Shown: positions 43,142-49,735 of the stretch, one piece after another | Layout of the letters: every line of letters begins with the position of its first letter | Numbering within the stretch: the stretch's first letter is position 1 | Assembly (NCBI GenBank): GCA_902578445.1 | Contig: CACHDC010000007.1 | Coordinates: 1 to 49,735, forward strand | Length of the DNA stretch: 49,735 nucleotides | Direction of reading: 5' to 3' | DNA from: an uncultured Synechococcaceae cyanobacterium | GTDB lineage: Bacteria > Cyanobacteriota > Cyanobacteriia > PCC-6307 > Cyanobiaceae | The notes under the pieces: model-generated | What the model saw: only the letters and a program-made list of their open reading frames with translations | The model's database searches: none | What the model was told of the DNA's origin: nothing | Translations under genes and position numbers: made by a program

Positions 43142-44770
43142 TCAAATTTTTTTTTGACTTTGAGTTTTTTCTAAAAAATATTCGTAATTACCATCATATG
43201 AAAATAACTTTGAATCTTTAATTTCGATAATTCTATTTGCAACCTTTGAGATAAAATACCGATCATGAGAAATGATTAATAATGAACCTTTATAATTTTT
43301 AATTGCTAATTCTAAGTTTTCCTTAGATTGCAGATCCAAATGATTAGTTGGTTCGTCCAAAAGAAGAAAATTACTAGGATTAATTATCATGAGCGCCAAT
43401 GCTAATCTTGCCTTTTCTCCTCCACTGAGTTGTTTAATATATTTAAAAACAGTTTCATTTTGGAAGCCAAAACCCCCTAAAAATGTTCTAACTTTTTTTT
43501 GAGACCATTCTGGAGACTTATTACATATTAAATCAATAACCCTTTCTTCAAGTGAAAGTGCTTCAGCCTGATTCTGTTCATAATAGCTAGTAATTATATT
43601 ATGTTTACCAAGATTAATTTCTCCAATTTCAGGAGATAATTTTTTCATAATAATTTTAAGCAATGTAGATTTGCCGCAGCCATTAGGTCCCAATATTGCT
43701 ATTTTCTCCCCAGAAGAAATCTTTAAATTAATATCTAAAAAAAGAATTTTATCCTCGAAACTATGAGACAAATTTTTGATATTTAGAACTAATTTTCCTG
43801 AGCGAGGGCACTCTGGAAAATTAAAAACAGGACTTTTTGATTTTGCTATGGGAGCCTCAATTTTAGAAATCTTTTTTAATTGTTTTTCTCTACTCTTTGC
43901 TTGAGAACTTCTAGTTGCACTAGCTCTAAATCTATCTATATACCTCTTCTGTAACTCAATTTCTTTTTGTTGTAATTGATATGCCTTATTTTGTGATTCT
44001 TCATTTAAAGATTTCTGTTCAACAAAAAAAGAATAGTTCCCATTATATGTTTCAGATGTTCCTCTATCTACAAAAATTATTTTTTTACATAATTTATCTA
44101 AGAAATATCTATCATGGCTGATTATTATAACTGCAATCTTAAGCGATGATAGATATTCTTCCAACCAAAAAATAGTTTCTAAATCTAAATGATTAGTTGG
44201 TTCATCCAGTAAAAGTAAATCAGGTTTTTGTAAAATTATTTTTCCAAGTGCAACTTTCATCTGCCAACCACCTGAGAAATTGCCAACTAATTTATCAGCA
44301 TCTTCTGTAGAAAAGCCTAATTTTGGTAATATTTTTTCTACATCAGATTGCATTTTATAACCACCTAAAGCTTCAAATTTTGCTTGATATTTTGCGAGTT
44401 GATTTACAAATATTTCAAATTCATCAGAATTTTTTTTTATATCCAATGATTTCATTTTATTCTCAATTTCTAAAAGTTTAACGGCAACAAGTTGTATATC
44501 TTTAAAAGAACTTTCTAATTCCTGTCTCACTGAAAAATTCAAATTACAATCAAACTCCTGTTTTAAATGGGCAATTTTAGGATTTCCCTCTTTGATGATC
44601 GTTCCACTTGTTTGCTCTTCCTCTCCAATTAAAATCTTAAACTGGGTTGATTTACCTGCACCATTAGAACCAACTAAGCCAACTTTTTCGCCTTTCTTAA
44701 TCTCCCAACTAATATTTTTTAAAACAACATCTGTAGAATAAATTTTGCTTACACCTTCAAATCTAATCAC
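43142..44770 (-). CDS. ABC-F family ATPase
   Basis: ABC-F proteins carry two ATPase domains without membrane parts and act on the ribosome. The 542 residues have Walker A GSNGAGKST (about 34-42) and GPNGCGKST (about 357-365), two signature motifs (NFSGGWQMKVALG and QLSGGEKARLALAL), two LLLDEPTNHLDL Walker B motifs, and a linker of charged helices (about 255-320). The group includes EttA, Uup and YheS types; this copy has the Uup/YheS-like linker and no long C-terminal coiled coil. The role is probably translation-related. Confidence 0.92.
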   Translation of the reverse strand: MIRFEGVSKIYSTDVVLKNISWEIKKGEKVGLVGSNGAGKSTQFKILIGEEEQTSGTIIKEGNPKIAHLKQEFDCNLNFSVRQELESSFKDIQLVAVKLLEIENKMKSLDIKKNSDEFEIFVNQLAKYQAKFEALGGYKMQSDVEKILPKLGFSTEDADKLVGNFSGGWQMKVALGKIILQKPDLLLLDEPTNHLDLETIFWLEEYLSSLKIAVIIISHDRYFLDKLCKKIIFVDRGTSETYNGNYSFFVEQKSLNEESQNKAYQLQQKEIELQKRYIDRFRASATRSSQAKSREKQLKKISKIEAPIAKSKSPVFNFPECPRSGKLVLNIKNLSHSFEDKILFLDINLKISSGEKIAILGPNGCGKSTLLKIIMKKLSPEIGEINLGKHNIITSYYEQNQAEALSLEERVIDLICNKSPEWSQKKVRTFLGGFGFQNETVFKYIKQLSGGEKARLALALMIINPSNFLLLDEPTNHLDLQSKENLELAIKNYKGSLLIISHDRYFISKVANRIIEIKDSKLFSYDGNYEYFLEKTQSQKKI

Positions 44771-44841
44771 TGTTTTAAAATAGAATTTACAAAATCTGTG
44801 GCTTATTTACTAAAAAATATTTTGTGGAATAAAATTAAACT

Positions 44842-45018
44842 ATGAAAAGAATAGAACAAATTGTAGTAATTTTCATAGCTGCAGCTCTTGCAATTCCAAG
44901 TTATTGGTTTTTTTGGACTTTAGCTGGTGGAGGTGGTTATAACAAAAGGGTAAAACCTATTAGTAATCCAAATAATAATTATTCTAAACCTTTTACTAAA
45001 GACCTCCTCGAGCCTTGA
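44842..45018 (+). CDS. Small single-helix membrane protein (58 aa)
   Basis: A 58-residue frame: hydrophobic helix (about 5-27, with an aromatic YWFFW end), a run of four Gly (29-32), then a polar Asn/Pro/Lys tail ending KDLLEP. The layout resembles other short thylakoid or plasma-membrane proteins; I cannot name it. It is divergent from the ABC-F gene with 71 bases between starts. The last 23 bases overlap the convergent Nif11-like gene. Confidence 0.6.
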   Translation: MKRIEQIVVIFIAAALAIPSYWFFWTLAGGGGYNKRVKPISNPNNNYSKPFTKDLLEP

Positions 45019-45226
45019 TTAACCACATTTTAGTTGCTTCATCATCAATAGTACTCAAATATTCAATAACCTCTTCTTTAGTCACAGAAATATTTAGCTC
45101 GTCACCAATATCGCATATTTTATCTAAGGCTTTTTTGGGATTAGTTAAAGCTGTCATAAATAGACTTTGTTTCTTTTTGGAATCGTTAGCTATTAACTTA
45201 TAGAGCTTTTCAGCGTTACTGGACAT
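44996..45226 (-). CDS. Nif11-like small protein (76 aa)
   Basis: The 76 residues read as a helical, Lys-rich module: AEKLYKLIANDSKKKQSLFMTALTNP, then ALDKICDIGDELNISVTKEEVIEYLSTID. The order (helix, Pro-bounded turn, I-x-D-x-G-x-E-L-x-ISVT-x-EE) resembles the Nif11 domain, which also serves as leader of many picocyanobacterial peptide precursors. The chain ends ARGGL, that is, a double Gly with one residue after, so no core peptide is present. It may be a free-standing Nif11 protein or a truncated precursor. The assignment is tentative. Confidence 0.6.
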   Translation of the reverse strand: MSSNAEKLYKLIANDSKKKQSLFMTALTNPKKALDKICDIGDELNISVTKEEVIEYLSTIDDEATKMWLIKARGGL

Positions 45227-45260
45227 GTTTTTGAAATCTATTTATTAATAGATTATTACT

Positions 45261-45599
45261 TCAAGCTACATTTTGTTCATTATATTTATTATTAGATAAA
45301 TCATTATCCACATCTTTTATCTCTTTTGCAGATGCATCTGCCATACTTCTTGCGTCTAAACATAAAACTTTTCTTAGTTTCGCAAAGTTAGCTGCGTGAG
45401 ATTTTCTACCATCTTTTTGGGCATAATACTCAGATTGCTGAAGAATATGGTGAAGATGAGTTAACAAATATGGACTAATTACAGCTGATACCAAAACGTC
45501 ACTATTTTCATTATCGTGAGAATCCGAATTGACTAATCTTTTTTTCGGTTTATCAATTATCGACCTTTTAGGAGAATCAATTTTTCTTGAATTTTTCAT
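45261..45599 (-). CDS. Uncharacterised conserved protein (112 aa)
   Basis: I do not recognise the family. The N-terminal 35 residues are basic and Ser/Asn-rich (likely disordered). A helical middle follows: SAVISPYLLTHLHHILQQSEYYAQKDGRKSHAANFAKLRKVLCLDARSMADASAKEIKD is the conserved-looking block (about 42-100, quoted here as positions rather than a motif). The tail is Asn-rich and acidic. I start at the ATG giving MKNSRKI; an ATG five codons upstream is in frame. It diverges from the RHH gene across a region with a TATACACA inverted repeat. Confidence 0.65.
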   Translation of the reverse strand: MKNSRKIDSPKRSIIDKPKKRLVNSDSHDNENSDVLVSAVISPYLLTHLHHILQQSEYYAQKDGRKSHAANFAKLRKVLCLDARSMADASAKEIKDVDNDLSNNKYNEQNVA

Positions 45600-45649
45600 G
45601 GGACAATAAAACAATTAATTGATACGGACATAAATTTCCTTACTAATAA

Positions 45650-45686
45650 TATACACAAAGATAGTATCCTTGACTAACTGTGTATA
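45650..45686. promoter_or_regulatory. Inverted repeat TATACACA...TGTGTATA between divergent genes
   Basis: Eight-base arms at 45650-45657 and 45679-45686 are separated by 21 bases, within which TTGACT (45670-45675) could serve as a rightward -35. The centre is about 50 bases from the RHH start and about 69 bases from the other gene's start. A site for the adjacent ribbon-helix-helix protein is a reasonable guess. Confidence 0.4.
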
Positions 45687-45716
45687 CTAATAAGTAACAG
45701 TTATCAACTTTGACTC

Positions 45717-46019
45717 ATGGCTACCCGCCAAAACTCAACTAATGGGAAGCCTAAATCCCCCAGAATTCAAGTAGTTCTTCCAGAATTAATATGTGAGCAA
45801 TTAACTATTTTGGCCGATAATGAATCTAGGACAGTAAGTAATATGGCAAAAGTTTTAATACAAGAGGGTATAAAAAAATATTTTGAAAAAGAAAGTAAAT
45901 CACCTGTTTCAGAAAATAATTTAAATACTGATAAATTTAGAGATGAACTTGAAAAACAAAGCGTCAGAAGATTAAAAAAAGCTCCTCAAAGGATTAGATA
46001 CTATAAAAAATCAGATTAA
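45717..46019 (+). CDS. Ribbon-helix-helix DNA-binding-like protein (100 aa)
   Basis: Residues 15-58 fit a CopG/Arc-type ribbon-helix-helix fold: beta strand PRIQVVLPELICEQL, helix LTILADNESRTVSNMAKVLIQEGIKKYF (two-helix pattern). The tail (60-100) is basic and ends LKKAPQRIRYYKKSD, probably for nucleic acid contact or disordered. Such proteins dimerise and repress local promoters. A long inverted repeat directly upstream suggests autoregulation. No toxin gene is adjacent; it converges with ktrA after 6 bases. Confidence 0.78.
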   Translation: MATRQNSTNGKPKSPRIQVVLPELICEQLTILADNESRTVSNMAKVLIQEGIKKYFEKESKSPVSENNLNTDKFRDELEKQSVRRLKKAPQRIRYYKKSD

Positions 46020-46025
46020 AAATTA

Positions 46026-46730
46026 TTAATTTTGAGGCAATTTCTGTAAATCTACAGTTTTACCCATGACTACCAAAATATTTCCTCTTTCCAAAATATA
46101 TTTTGCTGGAGGATTAACTGTTAACTCTTCTGCAGGTCCTGCAGCGAGAACATTTACTAGATAATTTTTCCTCAAATTTAAATCTCTTAAAGATCTTCCA
46201 ATAAATTCCTCTGGAACAGTTATTTCATCTATACCAGTTTGATTATCTAGTTCCAATCTTTCGATTAGGTTTGGTCTTACTAGTTCTAAACCTAATCTTT
46301 CTCCTTGCATCCTAGATGGGAAAACAACTTTATCTGCACCTACTCTTTTTAACATTTTTTCGTGCAAGTCACTGGTAGCTCTCGCTATTACTCTTTTCAC
46401 TTTGCTACCTTCACTATCCTTAGCAATAAGAGTTGTAGTTATACTTGCTTCAATGGGTTCGCTAATACCCACTACAACAGTATTCATTTCAAGTATTCCA
46501 GATTCCTTCATAGACTCTTCATCCGTACAATCTACAACTCTTGCTTCAATGGAAGGTTCCAACTGTCTCAAATCGTCAATAGCTTTTTCCGAATAATCTG
46601 CAGCCAAAACATCAGCACCATTACTAATAAGTTCTCTGCAAACTGCGGTTCCAAATCTTCCAACGCCGACAACTGCAAAAGTGAGTGCTTCATTTTCTCT
46701 CTTTTGAGACCATTGCCACCAATCAGCCAT
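46026..46730 (-). CDS. ktrA: KtrA/TrkA-type RCK regulator of potassium uptake
   Basis: The 234 residues hold an RCK_N Rossmann domain (about 17-140) with VVGVGRFGTAVCRELISNG, DYSEKAIDDL and VDCTDEES, and an RCK_C domain (about 150-230) ending GNILVVMGKTVDLQKL. It senses ATP/ADP or NAD(H) and gates the partner KtrB membrane subunit. It lies 18 bases after ktrB on the same strand, as expected for the complex. KtrA and TrkA names are interchangeable here; one RCK_N rather than two favours Ktr. Confidence 0.92.
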   Translation of the reverse strand: MADWWQWSQKRENEALTFAVVGVGRFGTAVCRELISNGADVLAADYSEKAIDDLRQLEPSIEARVVDCTDEESMKESGILEMNTVVVGISEPIEASITTTLIAKDSEGSKVKRVIARATSDLHEKMLKRVGADKVVFPSRMQGERLGLELVRPNLIERLELDNQTGIDEITVPEEFIGRSLRDLNLRKNYLVNVLAAGPAEELTVNPPAKYILERGNILVVMGKTVDLQKLPQN

Positions 46731-46748
46731 AGTAAAACTCAGTCAATC

Positions 46749-48152
46749 CTAAACATAAAGATCAGCCCTAGGATAGCCAATTCTCTTTTGTCTATCTATT
46801 CTACTCTTATATAGAGCCTGCCAAAGTGCACTTAATAATAAAAGGATACCTAGTCTGCCCACAAACATACCGACAATAAGAATAAATTGGCCAAAATGGT
46901 TTAATTTTGCAGTTAAACCAATATCAAAACCAACCGTGGCAAATGCTGATATGCAAGTGAATAGAATCTCTAGGAATGTAAAAGATTCTTTATTAACGAA
47001 GGTATTAGTTGTACTTAGCAGCATTGCCATTAAAAGAACGAAAAGTAGAGATCCAACTGTGATTCCAACTGCCTTTAAAATAACTTTATCTGAAATTAAT
47101 CTATTGCTTATAATTACATCTTTCTGACCTCTTAAAGTTGATCTAGTTGCAGCCATTAAAGCAATAAACGTAGTTGTTTTTATACCTCCACCAGTACCTC
47201 CAGTACTCGCTCCAATAAACATCAGTGTCATTAATAACAAGAGGCCCGTATCTGAGATGGTGTTCAAAGAAATTGGATAATTCGTAAAGCCTGCAGTTCT
47301 TGCACTAACTGTTTCGAAGATAGATGATATTAACCGTTCAAACAAATTTAAATCATTAAAAAATTGACTATTTAGCAATGATTCAGTGATAAATAATCCT
47401 AATGATCCGAACAATATTAGAGATAAACTTGTCCTAATAACCAGTCTGGAATGAAGGCTTAATTTCTTATAAGAAAGATTTTTTTTATGACTCCAAATAT
47501 CATCAATAACCCGCCAGCCCAATCCACCCATAACAATGAGAAAAATAAAAACACTATTCACCAAATAATTTGTTCTATACTCTTGAAGACTATTTGACAT
47601 TAAAGAAAATCCTGCATTGTTATATGCAGAAATGCTGTGAAAAATCGAGGACCATAGTCTTTCCCAATTATTTTGAATGTCTACAAATCCAAAAGAATAT
47701 AAAACAATTGCGCCTAAAGATATGATACAAGTTGCAGTTATAGCAATACTTTGAAAAGTTCGACCAATTCCTCCAACTCCAAATTCATCGAGAGTTTTTC
47801 CTTTATCTAATCTAGTTCTTAGCTTTGTCCCCTTTACAACGAAACCTTGTAAAAAAGTGGTAATAGCCATTAATCCAAGACCACCTGATAAAAGCATGAA
47901 AGCCAAGAAAACTTGGCCAAAGAAATTCAAATCAACACCAATATCTATTATGGTCAAGCCAGTAACGGTTATTGCAGAGGTAGATGTAAAAAATGCTTCC
48001 CACAAACCAACCCTTGAAGATGAGCATAAAGGGGAACTTAAAATTAAAGTTCCAAAAAAAATAATAACCAAACCTGTAACAATAGTAAATTGAGGTACAG
48101 ATAGTTTTCTGTAAGCATCTTTTAACCTGTAAACATTACTTGTGAATTTCAC
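46749..48152 (-). CDS. ktrB: KtrB/TrkH-type potassium transporter subunit
   Basis: This 467-residue integral membrane protein is the ion-conducting part of a Na+-dependent K+ uptake system. It keeps four pore-loop motifs of the superfamily, including SAITVTGLTIID (about 59-70), ISAYNNAGFSL (about 173-183), SARTAGFTNYPI (about 285-296) and ISAFATVGFDIG (about 400-411), with the four loop Gly residues present. GGTGGGIKTTTF is also seen. It lies 5 bases after the SLC13-type gene. In low-K+ stress or seawater it would balance K+ and osmotic state. Confidence 0.92.
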   Translation of the reverse strand: MKFTSNVYRLKDAYRKLSVPQFTIVTGLVIIFFGTLILSSPLCSSSRVGLWEAFFTSTSAITVTGLTIIDIGVDLNFFGQVFLAFMLLSGGLGLMAITTFLQGFVVKGTKLRTRLDKGKTLDEFGVGGIGRTFQSIAITATCIISLGAIVLYSFGFVDIQNNWERLWSSIFHSISAYNNAGFSLMSNSLQEYRTNYLVNSVFIFLIVMGGLGWRVIDDIWSHKKNLSYKKLSLHSRLVIRTSLSLILFGSLGLFITESLLNSQFFNDLNLFERLISSIFETVSARTAGFTNYPISLNTISDTGLLLLMTLMFIGASTGGTGGGIKTTTFIALMAATRSTLRGQKDVIISNRLISDKVILKAVGITVGSLLFVLLMAMLLSTTNTFVNKESFTFLEILFTCISAFATVGFDIGLTAKLNHFGQFILIVGMFVGRLGILLLLSALWQALYKSRIDRQKRIGYPRADLYV

Positions 48153-48157
48153 GTTAT

Positions 48158-49735
48158 TTATCTGAAATTTAAAATTATCAATGCAGGCACTATGAGAGAC
48201 ATTATAAGCGTTAATCCAGCTCCGTATTTTGCGATATCAAAAAATCTATATCTTCCAGGGCCATAAACCATTAAATTTGTTTGATATCCCATTGGAGTCA
48301 AGAAAGATTGACTTGCTCCAAATAAAATAAGCATTATTAGAGCCTTAGGTGAAATCCCTAAAACATTTGCAAATTCAATAGCAACGGGCAAAATCAAAGC
48401 AACCGAAGCAGCATTACTGATAAATTGAGTAAGAATAACGGTCGATACAAAAATTACAACAAGTGCAAAATACAAAGGCAACCCATCGAGAGCAAAATTA
48501 AGATTGAACGCAATTAAATCTGCTAATCCTGTTACCTGCATAGCAACACTAAAACACGATAAGGAACCAAGCAATAAAATAACGTCTAACCTAATTGATT
48601 TTTGTATCTCTGCAGGTCTTAAACATCCAAAAGCAACCATTGCAATAACTGCTAAAAGAACTGAACCTACTAATGGAATATTAGTAACAGAAGGTAAAAC
48701 AACCATCCCTATTGCAATTGCAATCGATATAGGTTTTTTTATCAAGACGGGTAAATCCTCTTCGAATTGATCTAAAACAAGCAAATCATTACTGGCTTGC
48801 AAACCTCTAATTGAGTCTAACGGCGCTTGCAATAATAAAACATCTCCAGCCCTTAAAACAGCTTGGCCTAATCTCTCCTGAACAGTTTGTTGACCTCTTC
48901 TTAGTGCCAAAACTGTTGCGTTATGACGCTGCCTAAATCTTAATTCTCTCAAACTTGCACCAGCCAGAGTTGAGCCAGCTGGTAAAAGAGCTTCAAACGT
49001 TTTAGTGCCTTCTTCATCTGAGAAAATATTAGCTCCGTCTAGAGATGTTTTATTTTCTCCCAACAGAATGGTATGTTCCTGCTGCAACCTAAATAAGTCA
49101 GCCCTTGTAACGCGGATTATTAATCTATCATCAGGCTCAATCTTTATATCAGCCAATGGTGGAAGAATAACTTTTCCATTTCGTTGCAATTCGAGAACAT
49201 CAACGTCAAATCTTCTTTGCAATCTACTATTCCTGACAGATTGCCCAACTAATTCTGAAGTGGAGGGAATAGTAACTTCAGTAAAATATATATTCATATC
49301 CCCATTTTTAATAAACTCCTTATCTCTCCCTCTATCTGGCAACAGTATGTCAGAAACTAGGATCATATAGGTTGTACCTATAAGCCACACAGGAATTCCA
49401 ATTGAAGTAAGACTAAATAATTCCAAAGCGCCATAACCTAATTGTTGACTAATATCGCTTACAAGAAGATTTACTGAGCTACCTAATAATGTCAGAGTTC
49501 CACCTAGTAAAGTCGCAAAAGAAAGAGGTAATAAAACTTTTGATGGCGATATATTTCTGCGCTCGCACCAACCTTCAATCAAAGGTAACAGAGATGCTAC
49601 TACTGGAGTATTAGGGACAATTCCAGATATTGGAGCAATCAAAAAAGCGATTAAAGAAATTAATTTCCTTGGCGTTCTAATACTTTCAGAAGCAATCAAT
49701 TCTCTTACTCTATCTAAAGCACCACTTTTGAATAA
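48158..49735 (-). CDS. SLC13/DASS-type anion:sodium transporter with two RCK_C domains (5' end cut)
   Basis: The frame is open to the right edge, giving 525 visible residues and a missing N terminus. Hydrophobic helices with NTPVVASLLPLIEGW and LSFATLLGGTLTLLGSSVNLLVSD form the first SLC13 half. Two TrkA-C/RCK_C modules follow (VTIPSTSELVGQSVRNSRLQ and LLPAGSTLAGASLRELRFRQ), then the second half with QFISNAASVALILPVAIEFA and LTPMGYQTNLMVYGPG. The substrate is probably sulfate, dicarboxylate or a related anion with Na+. A TTG-initiated shorter form at 49699 is only an artefact of the window edge. ktrB follows 5 bases downstream. Confidence 0.9.
   Translation of the reverse strand, partial: LFKSGALDRVRELIASESIRTPRKLISLIAFLIAPISGIVPNTPVVASLLPLIEGWCERRNISPSKVLLPLSFATLLGGTLTLLGSSVNLLVSDISQQLGYGALELFSLTSIGIPVWLIGTTYMILVSDILLPDRGRDKEFIKNGDMNIYFTEVTIPSTSELVGQSVRNSRLQRRFDVDVLELQRNGKVILPPLADIKIEPDDRLIIRVTRADLFRLQQEHTILLGENKTSLDGANIFSDEEGTKTFEALLPAGSTLAGASLRELRFRQRHNATVLALRRGQQTVQERLGQAVLRAGDVLLLQAPLDSIRGLQASNDLLVLDQFEEDLPVLIKKPISIAIAIGMVVLPSVTNIPLVGSVLLAVIAMVAFGCLRPAEIQKSIRLDVILLLGSLSCFSVAMQVTGLADLIAFNLNFALDGLPLYFALVVIFVSTVILTQFISNAASVALILPVAIEFANVLGISPKALIMLILFGASQSFLTPMGYQTNLMVYGPGRYRFFDIAKYGAGLTLIMSLIVPALIILNFR

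Noticed and set aside
46362..46814. Rightward 150-codon open frame antisense to ktrA and the ktrB end
   Set aside because: Composition is that of an antisense shadow (Ser/Cys/Phe/Asn rich), and the ktrA and ktrB frames are well supported.
49699..49735. SLC13 gene start at TTG 49699
   Set aside because: The frame is open to the window edge with good family-like sequence upstream (LFKSGALDRVRE); the true start lies outside.

Overview
The window reads as a stretch of core chromosome from a high-light-adapted Prochlorococcus, or a very close marine picocyanobacterium. The DNA is strongly AT-rich and genes are packed with overlaps or gaps of a few bases. The cyanobacterial gene set is unmistakable: ycf34, ycf3, ndhO, a zeta-carotene desaturase, rpaA, rpaB, a DUF751/Ycf33-like gene, a high-light-inducible (Hli) protein, UPF0367, DUF2973, DUF3120 and DUF4346. 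I found no phage, insertion sequence, CRISPR array or other obvious mobile element. This is inference from gene content; no 16S or ITS sequence is present.

Layout. Positions 1-9.3 kb hold an RRM protein (partial), a CCA-adding-type nucleotidyltransferase, ycf34-tsaB, and a leftward run rpaB-plsX-fabH-fabD-plsC that puts a light/redox response regulator at the head of a fatty-acid and phospholipid cluster; radA and ycf3 follow. Positions 9.3-14.1 kb hold a copper-type P-ATPase, tmk and holB (rightward, coupled) and rpaA. Positions 14.05-15.27 kb are a gene-poor, very AT-rich interval with one orphan gene, a paired TGTTCT repeat, and a tRNA-Asn gene with its own terminator and a plausible promoter. 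Positions 15.3-18.3 kb hold an ECF-type ATPase, UPF0367, cysK, a J-domain protein and ndhO.

Positions 18.4-25.8 kb hold an SDR epimerase, a leftward iscA-like / TPR / LpxB-like / small membrane protein cluster, crtQ-SRPBCC, a DUF751-rbfA-hemD cluster and a GST. Positions 25.8-30.7 kb hold a probable lumenal DUF6816 protein, a CRR7-like protein, aroK, a tandem 6-pyruvoyl-tetrahydropterin synthase coupled to a RibD_C reductase, a FemAB/GNAT-like protein, DUF4346 and a 30-residue PetL-like subunit. Positions 30.7-39.4 kb hold rimO, VKOR-thioredoxin, nadB-DUF3120, a PDZ/radical-SAM/DUF512 protein, a TolC-like protein and an inositol-monophosphatase-like protein.

Positions 39.4-49.7 kb hold a YihY membrane protein, a zinc-ribbon membrane protein, Hli, two small leftward genes (one DUF2973), an HtrA protease, a 47-residue tetracysteine protein, an ABC-F ATPase, a patch of small genes (Nif11-like, ribbon-helix-helix, orphan) and a leftward SLC13-KtrB-KtrA ion-transport cluster whose first gene runs off the right edge.

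Several genes serve one physiology. RpaA, RpaB, Ycf3, NdhO, the CRR7-like protein, PetL-like, Hli, CrtQ and Ycf34 all bear on thylakoid electron transport and its control. No complete, clearly novel multi-gene system was found. The best leads are local: an alanine/valine/glycine/asparagine repeat extension on PlsX, a two-domain PTPS with one degenerate half coupled to a DHFR-fold reductase, a tiny twin-CX3C protein, and the repeat-bearing gene-poor interval beside tRNA-Asn.
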